Below, one piece after another: positions 23,223 to 35,297 of a stretch of DNA of 64,000 bases. The DNA is taken from NCBI GenBank assembly GCA_033964015.1, contig CM066913.1, positions 33,741,577-33,805,576 on the forward strand. Direction: 5' to 3'. The translations under genes were made by a program, and so were the position numbers. Numbering within the stretch: position 1 is the stretch's first letter; every line of letters starts with the position of its first letter. Source of the stretch: Scolanthus callimorphus. Taxonomy: Eukaryota > Cnidaria > Anthozoa > Actiniaria > Edwardsiidae. The notes beneath the pieces were generated by a model. It was not told where the DNA came from, did not search any database, and worked only from the letters and a program-made list of their open reading frames with translations.

Positions 23223-23574
23223 CTGCAGTAAACATGGTACATGAAGAGACAATGAGAGAAGGATCGTCAGAAAAAATGTTTATATCAAGAGCTCTTGTTT
23301 ATATAGATTATCTCGAATCCGACCTTCACGACTTGTTACCGACCTGCTGATAGAAATACGTTATGTGCATGCCTCGTCATTAGAAATCACTGATCAATTC
23401 GCGAGATAACCCTCCCGAGAGCTCTCAATAAGAGAATTGGTCAGGTAAATTTTTGTATATAACACAAAATATGATCCCATCTTTGTCTTTTCGTGTCATT
23501 AACTAAGGATGTACCACATAAAAACCGTGCTCATTCATTGTGTGAGAAACTTTTCACTTGGCATGTGGCCTTAC

Positions 23575-23870
23575 CCTAGTTTTGTTGTTTTCCAAGTACA
23601 AAGTCCAATTCACTCCGTTTGATGACGTCATAACGGTATAAGTCTCTACCCATTGGTCAGCGGTAGGATTCCCTTGTGTAGCCAGTGCACATATCACGTG
23701 ACTAGTACCCAGGTCCACCTGCAGGTATGGCTTGACGTCACCAGTTGACGCACACCAGGACCCACTAGTTCCCAGGCGTGCTCTTCCGGCTGATGTACTG
23801 TTTGTAGATGCGGTTGTTTTGTTGTTTGGTATGCGTGAGTCCTCCATACCAAGATGGATCTCTTCACAGG
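23575..23870 (-). CDS. Gene C exon: discoidin domain 5, first part
   Basis: 296 nt, phase 1 in and 0 out. It begins AC-EEIHLGMEDSRIPNNKTTAS, then SGSWCASTGDVKPYLQVDLG and VICALATQGNPTADQWVETY. Several sequons occur (NKT, NST). The acceptor is CTCTTTACAG; the donor is GTAAGG. Confidence 0.93.
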
Positions 23871-23929
23871 CTGTAAAGAGAGTCATTAGAGAGTACAAAA
23901 AGACTTCGGGCTGAGATGGGTGAAGCTGC

Positions 23930-24080
23930 CTAGTCACATGGTATGACGTCATCGATGACGACATAGGAGAAACAGAATATATCTCGGGAAGGGTAAATCT
24001 CAGACAACCAAACTTTGGTGAAGTTGTCTAAGTGGCAAGGGGGTGTAAGTGTTTAGTCACGTGGTATGACGGTGACAATG
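23930..24080. repeat. Copy of the TGACGTCATCGATGACG repeat
   Basis: A single diverged unit, in reverse orientation, of the satellite found at 11.3 and 46-48.7 kb, with GACGTCATCGATGACG and CACGTGGTATGACG motifs. Confidence 0.55.
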
Positions 24081-24662
24081 TACAATGGCAACTTTTTTGT
24101 CTCAGTAACACAGAAAAGTATGTAAACGGGAGTTTGCTGGACTAAACTCTTTACGAATATACACTTTCATTCTTTACTACAACTCAACCGAGGGAGTCTG
24201 CACATAACATTTCAACACTTTCTAACAAATGGTCTTGGAGATATCGCCGAGATGATTTATGTCACGCAACACCAGTCAAGTATTTTGATCGTGCCGTTTC
24301 TCTCAATTTGTTCAATACTTTCAATTTTTGCAAGCCAGTAAGTTGATATCCTACCATTCCAATAAGATTTATATCGATAGAGTCCGTAGAAATAGCCTTT
24401 AAGACAACTGGTAATTTGGCCGCCACGTTGGTGTCCTTCTGCATGAACACCAATAGCGGCTCCATACAATTACTGGACAAAATGGCGGGCATTCATTTGC
24501 TTATATTTAGGCCGGAAAACACCTAATCGATCTCAAATTTTCACAAGAAACATATTTTTATGTTCTATTCACGGTTCTGTAGCGTATTTAGTGTTCAGGT
24601 GGAAATTTAGGGAGATAATTTTAGTCACGTGACAAGTGAAAAGCACCAATACTACACGGGAA
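24080..24662 (-). mobile_element. Uninterrupted copy of the repeat split at 5.5-9.8 kb
   Basis: Read on the minus strand it starts GGTGCTTTTCACTTGTCACG and runs through the GCCGCC...TTGGTG block, the CATAAATCATCTCGGCGATA block and GACCATTTGTTAGAAAGTG. The last is the empty target of the 5,962-9,687 insertion. It lies in the intron between discoidin 4 and 5. Confidence 0.6.
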
Positions 24663-24664
24663 CC

Positions 24665-26020
24665 TCAATAGATCGCGCGTTTTGATTGGTTCGCTATCTC
24701 GGAATATTGCCACAGATCGGGCTTCTCAATCTGGGGATAATGCTTTCGATGCAAGTGGTTCGGACATTTTTACTTTCTAAATGAACTATCTGATTCGGAA
24801 CGTAACAAAAATCCTTCTCAATTAACTTCTGTAGTTTCTCTAGTCTTGGTGAATCAGAGAGAGAATTTATTTTTTGAACTTCGAAAATTTGCTAAGTGAG
24901 CTAAAGTTGTTGTTTTTCAGTTCTTCAGTCCATGATTCATTCACGGCTTCATGGCACTTTTGAGAGGCAAATTACATTAGCAACAACATTATTAATAAAA
25001 GGCAATTGTGTCGAAAAACATAACAAGAAGCTATTAATCTAATTACTTTGAACATTTTACCTGTACGTTGAAAGGCACAGTAAATGGGGGAAGCCAGCCT
25101 TTGAGTGCAGTTTTAGAGAAAATTTCAGTCCCATGTCCAATGTTGATTCGCTTGATCACGAGCCAATCCGACATAAAATGTATTTAAAGTGATCTCTTTT
25201 TTATGAACAAGGTCTTCCTCATTGTCCCCGATTTTGAAAAGAGGTTAATTCCCACATTTCTATTTGAATATATCAAAACGTCAAAAGAATCTTGAATTTC
25301 TCTGCCAGTGGATTGAAAGATATAGTCGTCCATCGGTGGTGAAAGGCACAAGATGCGAATTCATCCCCCGAATCCATCCTTGCAACCTTAATTCTAAGAA
25401 TTTAATTATTTTATCGTAGTCTATATTAAGGTTTTAAAACAAGTGATTTCGAGCGTGTTTTTTTTTTCTTCTCTAAAACAGCAGCAAGCTAAGTTTTGCA
25501 TCATGTGCTGAGTAGTCGAATGAGTGTAGTGAAGTCTGATGTAAGGTCACGTGCGTGGCTATGTCACGGGCGTACAGAAAGAGGCTAGAAAATGTCGGCA
25601 AATGGCACATTAGTAGAATATACTAAAACAATTATTCTCCTGAGGCTCCGTGACTTATGGCAAATAGTCCCCTCGACATCCGGTCTCGGGGACTATTCGC
25701 CACTATTCACTTCGCCCTCGGCGAATAATTGGTAATATTAACAGGTCTTCCTGGACTTATCTTATGTTGACATGTGATGGCTACCAGGACATGTCCTTGT
25801 GGAATGTATAGTTCAAGGTGAGGTACGGGGAAGTTCTATATGAATAACCGTCAAGAAAATAAAAGCCACTTCACTCGTAATAATTCTAAAAAAACATTAC
25901 GCGGTAAAACGATTGAATGAAAATCAATTGCTTTTTCCTGTGATGGTGCGACACGGTAATCACAGCTTTGGGATGGCTGTTAAGATGGCTAAATCTATAT
26001 ATTATGCAGTACGTAGCTAC
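24665..26020. other. Intron between discoidin 4 and 5
   Basis: No exon seen. It contains a short palindromic patch near 25,660-25,730 (ATAGTCCCC...GGGGACTAT) and otherwise unassigned AT-rich sequence. Confidence 0.4.
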
Positions 26021-26024
26021 ACAC

Positions 26025-26169
26025 CTGTTATCCGTTTTCCGTAGACTTCAACCCTCATGACTTTATCTACTTTCGAGGCCAAGGGCTTGAATCTTATGTA
26101 CCTTGCCAAGGTAGGTATAGCAAGTGTATTCTTCTTTACCGTGTTACGGTCAAAGTTCCCTATAAAGGT
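26025..26169 (-). CDS. Gene C exon: discoidin domain 4, second part
   Basis: 145 nt, phase 0 in and 1 out. It reads TFIGNFDRNTVKKNTLAIPT, then ARYIRFKPLASKVDKVMRVE and VYG. Intact, with donor ACAG|GTGTGT, the same splice context as domains 1-3. Confidence 0.93.
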
Positions 26170-26179
26170 CTAACCAAGG

Positions 26180-27180
26180 TAACATAGTAAGCATAGTTGA
26201 AGGCCGATCGTGTTAGGAAAAACTGGCATTTTTTGATACTAAGAAATTAGGTTCTTGGGCCTTAAATAATGTTCGAATCTGATCACAAAATGCTTTTTAT
26301 TGCCGTGTATTGCGCGCAAATGTACACTCGAACGGGACCCGATATGCGGCAATCAACTTTGGTAGAGTAAAATAATAAATTAATACAAAAAGTAGGCGCA
26401 GGACCATTTCCTTGAAAGCATATCAGCGCATTCATGCAATAACATCCAGCATCTCTCCCTTGAGATGCACTAGTAAGGTGGCTTAGCGACAACATGTATG
26501 CCAGTTTTGGTGAGTCGCACATTTAAATTGACACGTCAATGTGTACAGATTATGATAACTTGACAAAATCCCTTTATCATAAAACATAAATTATTTCTGG
26601 AATTGTTGAAAACTGATCCAGAAACACGTAGATTTATTGAATACATAAATTCAGTCATATCTTGGCCTGAAAAATAACATAACATTTTCGTGACAAAACT
26701 GCCCCTCTCCACCCCTACACAGTGAGAATCGTTTGGCACCCCTTCCAGTTCTGTTTAAAATGGTGCAACGAATAGTTGATGTCTTAACGCGAAAGTGCAC
26801 AAAGTGACCCTCTTTTGTCGACTTTGAAGACATGTGCTCAAGTGAGAGATGCTGGATGTTATTGCACCCTACTACACGGAGAAAATAAGCATTGTAAAAC
26901 AGGTGCCTGGGTTGGGTGGTGCGACCTGGGATCTACTACCTTCCGTGATCAAATCGGGTAAAAAAAGGGTATCTACTTCATCGCTGAATGCCATATAGTC
27001 GTCTTTTAATAGAACGAGGCATAATCAAACAAAAGGACCATTCATATTCAAATAAGGCGGCTATTGTGACATTCAGCGATGAAACATATACCAAAAAAAG
27101 ATTACGGGACACCCAACAAAGGACTGTTATTGGTTGGTTGGGATTATGTTCCCTGGGTGTTCATGAAAGTCGAATGTGGA
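26180..27180. other. Intron inside discoidin domain 4
   Basis: Non-coding apart from short chance ORFs. A TTGAGATGC/GAGAGATGC repeat near 26,440 and 26,845 and a TTCAGCGATGAA/TTCATCGCTGAA inverted pair (26,977 and 27,071) are present. No exon recognised. Confidence 0.4.
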
Positions 27181-27186
27181 CTGTAC

Positions 27187-27496
27187 CTTATCGTTGCCAT
27201 TCTCTTGATAGGTATTCCATTGCTGATTACCCATGGATAAATGGATTTGTAAGTCGTGACCCATTCATCATATCTTGTACTCCCCTGAGTACCGATACCG
27301 TGAATAAGAAACACATCACCCAGATCAATCTGTAGATAGGGATCTTGATCAGTCTTGGAAGGAGACCATCCGCCGGGTGATAAATGTAGTCTGCCTTTGG
27401 CGGCTTCGTAATACAAACTGTATTGAGAGGAAGCTGTGATTCTGTTGTCTGGGATGATGTTCGCGTACTCAACACCCACGGCTTGGTCTTGGTAAT
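27187..27496 (-). CDS. Gene C exon: discoidin domain 4, first part (damaged acceptor and frame)
   Basis: It encodes VGVEYANIIPDNRITASSQY, then DPYLQIDLGDVFLIHGIGTQ and DEWVTTYK. Two changes stand out. The acceptor AG and the first Cys codon found in sister exons are changed (TTTAAAATTACC for TTTAAG|RTTGCC), leaving an in-frame alternative AG nine bases on, with start 27,487. One base is also missing from a T-run at 27,246-27,248 compared with domains 1 and 3, which shifts the last ~20 codons. The length is 310 instead of 311 nt. A MITE lies 20 bp upstream. Confidence 0.8.
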
Positions 27497-27515
27497 TTTA
27501 AATTGGAGAACATAT

Positions 27516-27779
27516 TTCATTAGAGCGGTTTTCACATGACTGTCAAGACTTGTCATGTAATTGCGATTGCTTTGCGTTCTCATTGGCTACTAGTTTTTCT
27601 CAACCAATCAAATTCTGTAGTATACAATTGTATAATTACTTAGTAATTGGTTCGGCTTGCAATTGGCTGAGAAAAAAGCCATTTAGGAGGAAGTTGTGAT
27701 TTCTCTCGATTCTGATTGGCTAGTGATTGCTCAATTGCAATTGCTTTCATGACAGTCATGTGAAAACCGCTCTAATGAA
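27516..27779. mobile_element. MITE with TTCATTAGAGCGGTTTTCAC ends
   Basis: Inverted ends TTCATTAGAGCGGTTTTCAC (left) and the complement (right) extend over about 28 bp. The interior is AT-rich with several ATTGGC CCAAT-type motifs and no ORF. No clear target duplication was found. It sits immediately upstream of the discoidin 4 exon. Confidence 0.75.
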
Positions 27780-27789
27780 TAATTAGAAG

Positions 27790-28395
27790 CAGCTGATGAA
27801 GTGTATCACGAAAATGTGTCTAAACTTCAGTCGCTCTTCTTCTGTTGAAACTTTCCCTTTTCAAAGGATGCCGCTTCATTAGACTTTATAATCAAAAACT
27901 TTCTATTGTTTTTTTTATTGGAACGATGCGACTCTGGCATGACGTTTGCCGTAGGTCTAAACTGCTTAGTACAAACCCACTCCTTTATCATTACGAATTA
28001 TTGGCTGAGCTAGTAGTTGGCTATAAGTTATAGGTATGCTATCTGACCGTCTGGAGTTTTGAACAGTGCGTCTTACCGCTGATTGCAAAGAGCATTTTCG
28101 CAAGCATTAAAGGAAGCCTGTTATGATACGCGCATGCCCCAGGAGAGAGAACTGAATTATCAGCAAAACTAATAAGACCATACTTTATTGGGCAACTATT
28201 TTAGAATATGTAAAGCTAAATTAGCATGGTCGGATGGATTGAGAAGTAGCAAGATTATATACGATTATTGGTTTATCATTCGCTGGCCATCGTTACGCGA
28301 TACGTCTTTGATTTGAGAGATGCGCAGAACAGATGCGCAGCTTCGTGACATGCTCCCTTTATGATTGGTTATAACAAGCACAGGACGTGGCTACA
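27790..28395. other. Intron between discoidin 3 and 4
   Basis: No exon or clear repeat recognised. Confidence 0.4.
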
Positions 28396-28398
28396 CAC

Positions 28399-28543
28399 CT
28401 GTTATTCGTATTCCGTAGACTTCAACCCTCATTACTTTATGGCCTCTCGAGGTCAAGGGCTTGAATCTTATGAAACTTGCCATAATGGGTACAGCAAATG
28501 TATGCTTCACTACTGTGTTACGATCAGCGTTACCTACAAAAGT
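28399..28543 (-). CDS. Gene C exon: discoidin domain 3, second part
   Basis: 145 nt, phase 0 in and 1 out. It reads TFVGNADRNTVVKHTFAVPI, then FIRFKPLTSRGHKVMRVEVY. Intact. The acceptor is TTCTAACAG; the donor is ACAG|GTGTGT. Confidence 0.93.
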
Positions 28544-28559
28544 CTGTTAGAACATATAG

Positions 28560-30185
28560 TAACCTTAGTGTAGGCATATTCCTGGAATTTTTTGTTACTT
28601 AAGGTTACTGGGAACCGTCGCGGCACGTCCTGGAAAAACAAGTCCTTATTTTAACAAAAACATGTCAACCTATATATTGCCGTATGTTATAGAATGGAAT
28701 ACCAGGCTATGGAAAAGAAAACCACTTATTAATAAATTAATTTTTTTAAGGATTGATGATTATATTTTGGTGTGCCATTTTAACGAGCTAACGCCATCGA
28801 ACTGGTGGACCATGACTCCCAAGTAACACATTGTTTTATTCGTTGAAGGTGTTCTCAAAAACCGTGTCTTCGAATTTTTTTAATTGTCTTTAGTTCAAAA
28901 GCTGATATGCGACTTTGTCGAACTTTGTCGAATGTCAAATTTTATAGCATTTTCACGCTCTAAAAATTTAAAAGTTTCACTAACTTTTGAAATAAACAAA
29001 AAAAAAAAACGAAGTCACGGTGTACCCTTTCCGGTGTACCCTTTCCGGATCAGTTCAAGTTTTGAGAGTTAAACCCTAGCAAATGTGCAAATGCTATTGT
29101 TTTCAGTGTTGGCTAAGATTTGTTCTAAAACACTGTGTCGAGGATTTTTGAAATGTTAAAAGTCATATTGCAGGTTCAAAATATTCAAAAAGGCGGAGGA
29201 TGCAGGGGCGGTTGGTGTGAAAGGCAATAAACAAGATGGCACCTTTACCACGATGGCCGATTCAAAGAGGATGTTCACATGATCTGATACACTTCTTGTA
29301 CTTTGCGCGTGTGACGTCACATAATGCTGGCTGTCAATCTGCCCTCACCGGAAGTGATTATCGATCCTAAAGCTCCGGTCGTTAAACCATTTATTTCTTG
29401 TTGGAAATAAATGTCATTTTCGAGGATGGAACTCTCAAAAGTCGAACTGATGCGCCGGAAAGGGATCTCCGTAAAAACATTTGGGTTTGGACAATTGACA
29501 ACCAAAGACGCAATAATGAGTTGATTCTTGTAATATTGGATCCATTATTCGATTCAATGATGCTTTCGGCTTGGGAAAACCTCTTTCCATTTGAACTGGG
29601 TTTTCGCTTTTTGATTGGACGATAGACGATGGAGGCGCTTTCATATATAGATAAATCCACAGGGAGCCTTTTGTTTGCGAGTTTTGTTACCAATATGGCG
29701 GGCCAGGTAGAGTTTACGAGCCGGGAAAATCTCTTCCTTGCTCATTTAGATGAAGAAATTGTTGACCAGGTTATTAGAGAGTGACTCTTAAAAGAGTGTC
29801 GGACCGTGGTGTCAGGAAGATTATCTAGCCGAAGTCCGAGTTCAACTCGAAATAAGTTTTCCCAAGCCGAATGCATTATTCAATCGAATAATGGATCCAC
29901 TATTACAATAATGAACTCATTATTGCTTGAGCCTTTGGCTGTTAGCCAACGATATACGCTTTAAAAATGAGGTATCAATTGTCAAGATAGGTTCCTCGCT
30001 GTAATCTAGCTCATAACTATAATGGCGACAAATAAACATTATTTTTATCATAATAATTATAATAATAATCATCATCGTATCATTTTTATTATTATTATTG
30101 TAATGATAATAATAATTTTGTAATAATAATAATAATAATTATTATTTATTCACTATTATTGAAAAAGAAAATGTACACACAAAGA
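28560..30185. repeat. Intron inside discoidin 3 with a foldback element and AAT microsatellite
   Basis: An inverted repeat pairs about 29,477-29,590 with 29,837-29,945; the arms share CCCAAGCCGAA and GGATCCATTATTCGATT-type blocks. It lies near a GTATGCC-free AT-rich zone. An AAT/ATT microsatellite occupies about 30,040-30,160. No exon. Confidence 0.55.
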
Positions 30186-30211
30186 GTTGGAAGTGGACCA
30201 GGGTACATTTG

Positions 30212-30417
30212 CACCAGAGCTCGTCATCTTTTGGCCAGCGGCAGGATTCAGGGCTCTGGGGGAATCGATTTTTTTAAAACCCAGATTCTGGGTTTCCTAT
30301 TTGAACGTTGTATGAAAGTTCGTTACGTTTTTTGACCTACCACGCATGCTCACAAATCGGATTCCCCCAGAGCCCCGAATCTTGCCGCTGGCCAAAAGAT
30401 GACGGGCTCTGGGTACG
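30212..30417. mobile_element. MITE, CAGAGC(C/T)CGTCATC family, copy 1
   Basis: The inverted ends include CGTCATCTTTTGGCCAGCGG. The interior includes CTGGGGGAATCGATTTTTTT and a CCTACCACGCATGCTCAC block. It is almost identical to 56,194-56,404. Confidence 0.8.
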
Positions 30418-30659
30418 ATATTGAGCAGATTAGCAGGACTTATGTCAGCTAAGAAAGGAGAGAGGACCATGCTACAACAGTCTCTTATGGATACGAACCA
30501 GACTTTCCTTTGTCATACTAAAGATAAGCTCCACTTTGCCTTAATGGTCCAGAGCAGTTAGAAGGCAAAAACTATCTTCAAGAAGCAGACTTGAGCTAGC
30601 TGATAGATGCCGTGCTAAAATCTAGATAGCCCCGGAAGCTTATTAGTCTCTCTTTTATT

Positions 30660-30975
30660 ATCCATCGTATATTTTGTTAGGATTTTTTCGTATGTTTTTA
30701 GGCATTTTAAAAATCTTATAATTATTGATATTTTTTAATAAGTAAAGTTTATAATTTTTGTAAATATTAAGATTTTTTATTTTTAATATTATTATTACAT
30801 TGAAAGAAAATTATATCGATTATTTGTAAATATTCATATTTTAAGATGTATTGTTGAAATTGAAATAAAATTATCATTATACGTGAAATATAATAATTAT
30901 TGTTATTTTTATTATTATTATCGTTATCGTTTATCGTTTTCGCCGTCATCGTTATTGTTATTGTTATAGCTACCT
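30660..30975. repeat. Very AT-rich intron sequence with ATT/TTA runs
   Basis: Low-complexity sequence with TTATTATTATTATC-type runs. The chance minus-strand ORF rich in Asn and Lys is not coding. Confidence 0.7.
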
Positions 30976-30991
30976 AATATAGAGAATGTAC

Positions 30992-31296
30992 CTTATCGTT
31001 ACCATTCTCTTGATAGGTTCTCCATTGTTGATCATCCATGGATAACCGGATTTTGTAAGTCGTTGTCCATTCATCCCAATCATGTCTACCCTGAGTAGCA
31101 ATACCGCATAGGCGAAACACGCCACCAAGATCGATCTGTAGAAAGGGGGTTGAGTCAACGGGTTGCAGTCGAGGAGCCCAACCAGGTGATGCATTTAGTC
31201 TTCCAACGGCGGCTTTGTATAACGAGCTGGAAGCCATGATACTGTCGTCTGGGATGATGTCAGCGTCCTTTACACCCACAGCTACGTCATGGCAAT
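30992..31296 (-). CDS. Gene C exon: discoidin domain 3, first part
   Basis: 305 nt, phase 1 in and 0 out. It begins with C-HDVAVGVKDADIIPDDSIM, then PFLQIDLGGVFRLCGIATQG and DEWTTTYKIRLSMDDQQW. The acceptor is AATTTAAG; the donor is AAG|GTACAT. Fully open. Confidence 0.93.
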
Positions 31297-31299
31297 CTT

Positions 31300-31725
31300 A
31301 AATTACAGAAAATCTTTCAACAAGGAATCCTTCAAATTAGAGGTTTGCTAATTAAGAGAATTTTAAAACTACAACCAGCTAGTAAACTAGAACTTGTGTT
31401 ACCAGTAAAACTAATTGTCTTTTGTTACTATACTCACGCTACTAGCAGGGAATCACTTTTTTACAGTTGTAGTAAAACAATGATAAAATGAACTATGAAA
31501 CTAAGATCGCTACCCCTTTGTGCTTTTGTATCATTTCTAGCTACCTTTTGCTTAAGTACCTTTGCCTATTTTTATGAGTGACTATTATTTTGCCTTGAAG
31601 ATAGGAAAGTATAACAAGAAGTCAAGCACATTTATCGGTTTCACAATCCAAACTTTTAGGTGGCCATCTTGATGTACAACAGATGGCGGCGCAATACATT
31701 TGCAGTATATAAAATGGCCACTCTT
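31300..31725. other. Intron between discoidin 2 and 3
   Basis: No exon recognised; unassigned sequence leading into the minisatellite. Confidence 0.4.
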
Positions 31726-31727
31726 GG

Positions 31728-32462
31728 ACAATAGAGGTATGACAAATAGACAATAAAGATAGGACAAATAGACAATAGAGATATAGGACAGATTGACAAT
31801 AGAGATAGGACAAATAGACAATAGAGATAGGACACATAGACAATAGAGATAGGGCAAATAGACAATAGAGATAATAGAGATAGGACAAATAGACAATAGA
31901 GATAGGACAGATTGACAATAGAGATAGGACAAATAGACAATAGAGATAGGACACATAGACAATAGAGATGGGGCAAATAGACAATAGAGACAATAGAGAT
32001 AGGACAAATAGACAATAGAGATAGGGCAAATAGACAATAGAGATAATAGAGATAGGACATACAGACAATAGAGATATGACAAATAGACATTAGATATAGG
32101 ACATACAGACAATAGAGATATGACAATAGAGATAGGACAATAGAGATAGGACAATAGAGATAGGACAAATAGACAATAGAAACAATAGAGATAGGACAAT
32201 AGAGACAATAGAGATATGACAAATAGACAATAGAGATAAGACAAATAGACAATAGAGATAGGACAATTGAGATTGGACAATAGAGATAGTACAATAGAGA
32301 TAGGACAAATAGAGATAGGACAAATAGACAATAGAAACAATAGAGATAGGACAATAGAGATAGGACAATATACAGATAGGACAACAGAGATAGGACAATA
32401 GAGATAGGACAATAGAGATAGGACAAATAGACAATAGAGATAGGACAATAGAGATAGGGCAA
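31728..32462 (+). repeat. Minisatellite based on GACAATAGAGATAG
   Basis: About 735 bp of tandem units built from GACAATAGAGATAG(G) and a longer form with ACAAATA inserted, giving steps of roughly 11-22 bp. On the minus strand the repeat lacks stops in several frames, so it yields long artificial Leu/Ser/Ile/Tyr ORFs. Confidence 0.92.
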
Positions 32463-32787
32463 ATATTCCATGCAGATAAAACTTGGCAGAAGCATAGTTA
32501 ATGGAGTGGAAATTTCCCACTACAAATACACAGTTTTTATTCCTCTTTCAGATACATTCAGTAACTCATTTTTACTTGGGAAGAGGATTAGCGGTTTGTT
32601 GCACAATTTCACATTTTGTCGGATTTTAGTCACGAAGAAATAAACTGCAAAACTGCTTGAGGGATTTTTGATAATGTGAATATTTACGAAAGTGTTATGG
32701 TTGAACATTAGTGCTATGAATGTCAAAGAAATGCCACATTTGCATTTGAACGGTTTTGCTGTTGTATGCTTTACAGTAGCTACACAC

Positions 32788-32935
32788 CTGGTACTAGCCG
32801 TTCTCCGTAAACTTCAACCCTCATTGCTCTAGCTTCATGTGAGGTCAAGGGCTTGAATCTGATGTACCTTGCCATTGTAGGTACAGCAAGGGTGCGCTTC
32901 ACTTCTGTGTTACGGTCGGTGTTACCTATAAATAT
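32788..32935 (-). CDS. Gene C exon: discoidin domain 2, second part
   Basis: 148 nt, phase 0 in and 1 out. It reads IFIGNTDRNTEVKRTLAVPT, then ARYIRFKPLTSHEARAMRVE and VYGERL. Intact. The acceptor is CTTGTTTAG; the donor is CCAG|GTGTGT. Confidence 0.93.
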
Positions 32936-32989
32936 CTAAACAAGTAAACATAGTTAAGCATAGGGTAGGCGTAACCCGATTATGCTACG

Positions 32990-34125
32990 AAAACCGTAAT
33001 TTTTGCTACTAATTTAGATTCAAAAAATGTTTTCTTATTTCATGCAAAAGTGTGTGTTAACACGCCTCTTGTGTGCTTTTAATCAACAAACAAAAGGGAG
33101 TAAAAAAAAAACAAGGTAGTAGCGATAATTACCAAAAATGCATCACTTTTGAGAAAGCACTACTATACTCAAATGCATCACAAATGCAATACACTAAAAC
33201 ATTGCATACGTATAGCAGATTTGTTACTCTATCCAAAGTATGCAAGTATCAAAGAGCATGATCAAATATCTACAGGCAGAAGGGTTAGTAATATTGTCAC
33301 TGCCAAAATATAGATGCACTCTTTGGGCAGGTCGATCTCTCGAATGCATGCTTGTAGTACAATAATATTTGGCACATTTTACACCTCCATATGATGCATA
33401 ATGCAATGATTACTTTACCAGCCAAGAGGATGTGGTTATGTTACCTTGGCAACAATGAAACAGTTGCTGAAACGTTTTCATGGAGATGTACTTTCGGCAT
33501 ATTTATTGATGTCGGTGTTCGTCTTGCTCGCTGTGCGCATAAGTGACACGACTTTTATTCTCAACAACACGAAAACAATCCGTTATAATCTCGCTATTTC
33601 TCGATCCATCCGACCAAATGTTTACGTTTTGCATATTCTTCAATAGTCTTCTGATAGGATGGTCGAAATAGTTTTGCTCTGTGATCGTTACTGGAGCATG
33701 CGCGTATTGTGACACCCTCCCTAAAGCACTGCTGCTGCAAAACCAACTAGATTGCACCCAGCAATACGTTCAGTATGTATATTCCTTACAGTGTCCTTAA
33801 TCTCATAGACAGACATGAGCGCATAAATCCAATCACTATAGTAGTTCATTTGGCTAATGTCCTGTGTCTAGTGAGTTTCGAACAATGCTGCTCAGTTGGG
33901 CTAACGTTCAAAGGCAAGCACAGGGATTCCAGACAGCAAGATAATTGATTAAACGATATTTGGAGCATGTCCTAACTCTTTGAGGGGCAAAACGCGTCGC
34001 TAAATATGTTTCGTTGCCATGGTAAGGACAGAATAAGAGATTAAAAAAAAAAACAGTCAACAAAACAACGACTGCCATTGGCTGATTTGGAATCACGTGA
34101 ACTCAATGTAAATTCAATGTGTAAT
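32990..34125. other. Intron inside discoidin domain 2
   Basis: No exon recognised. Short ORFs here lack domain features. Confidence 0.4.
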
Positions 34126-34129
34126 ATAC

Positions 34130-34439
34130 CGTATCGTTGCCGTTCTTTTGATAGGTGTTCCATTGGTGATTATTCAGGGATAACTGGATTGTGTAAGTCG
34201 TTGTCCATTCGTTAGCAAGGGTACCACCCTGAGTACTGATAGCGCATATAAAATCAACCCAACCAGATCAATCTGTAGATAGGGATCTCTTTCTGACAGA
34301 GACGGTGCCCAACCGCCGGGTGATAAGTTCAGCCTCCCTTTCGCGGCTCCGTAATCAGACCTCAATTCAGACGAGGCTGTGATTCTTTTGTCTCGGATTA
34401 TGGTAGTGTCCTCTACACCCACGGCTTTGTCTTTGCAAC
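34130..34439 (-). CDS. Gene C exon: discoidin domain 2, first part (one-base frame break)
   Basis: It begins with C-KDKAVGVEDTTIIRDKRITAS, then GWAPSLSERDPYLQIDLVG. Its frame then shifts at about 34,255-34,262, where the aligned exon at 53,682 has one more base next to a G-run. The shifted frame after that point gives EWTTTYTIQLS. Length is 310 nt instead of 311, so splice phase is lost without the missing base. Confidence 0.85.
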
Positions 34440-34713
34440 CTTAAATTACAGAAACCATTTCGAAAAGGAATAATAATAAGCATTTAATAACATGAGTTAT
34501 GAAACTGTGCATTTCCTATCTAGGCTCGTGTGTATACCATACCGGTAAGTAAAAAGTGGGGCGTGGACTACATTGTTATCAGACTTTAATGTTCATATAA
34601 GGTCAATATAGAGTGCTGATACGCATCCGTATCACACGTTATTTTAAAAAAGCCGTGTTACACACTATATTAAATATATTATTACTATGCACTTTAAGTA
34701 ACAACACACACAC

Positions 34714-34858
34714 CTGTTAAACTTGTTCCGTAAACTTCAACCCTCATCACTTTTCTTCCTTTCGAAGTCAAGGGTTTGAATCTTATGTACCTTGCGATGG
34801 TGGTAGAAGCTAGTGCATTCTTCTTTGCCGTGCTACGATCATTGTTACCTAAAAATGT
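34714..34858 (-). CDS. Gene C exon: discoidin domain 1, second part
   Basis: 145 nt, phase 0 in and 1 out. It reads TFLGNNDRSTAKKNALASTT, then ARYIRFKPLTSKGRKVMRVE and VYG. Intact. The donor is ACAG|GTGTGT. Confidence 0.93.
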
Positions 34859-35138
34859 CTAAACAACGTAGAACATAAGCTTAGTGTGAGCCTAGAATCC
34901 CTTATGCAAGAAAAACTGGCATGCTTGCTACTAGAAATTATGGTGCCCAAAATAAGCCTAAAATTCAGAAATCATTTATTTTTATTTTATGCAAACGTAC
35001 ACACTCAGGCATAATGTGTGCTTATAATCAATGTAATAAAGCAAACATATCTTATATTAAGAGGAATTGAAGTATCTGTACTTTATTTGTTGATTGTTTG
35101 TTTATAAAATTTCTGCAGGAGCTGGAACTGCATGGTAT

Positions 35139-35297
35139 CATTTGTTGGGTCATCTCCAGTGTAAGAACCATTCCCTGAGGACACCTTTGTGTTTAGTTAC
35201 TATTTAATCATGATTGGTTCAACCTTCGTTCTACCAAACAAAGAAAGCTTTGTGACGCAGCTGGTGAGTTCTTACACTGGAGATGAGCCCATTTGTT
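35139..35297. mobile_element. Small hAT-like MITE with 8-bp duplication
   Basis: An element of about 143 bp has ends GGGTCATCTCCAGTG and the complement of GGCTCATCTCCAGTG. It is flanked by CATTTGTT on both sides (35,139-35,146 and 35,290-35,297). An 8-bp duplication fits hAT. It lies in the intron inside discoidin 1. Confidence 0.8.

Noticed and set aside
31585..32520. Long minus-strand ORFs of up to 311 codons rich in Leu, Ser, Tyr and Ile
   Set aside because: They arise from the tandem GACAATAGAGATAG repeat, which lacks stops in several frames at once; no start context, no domain.
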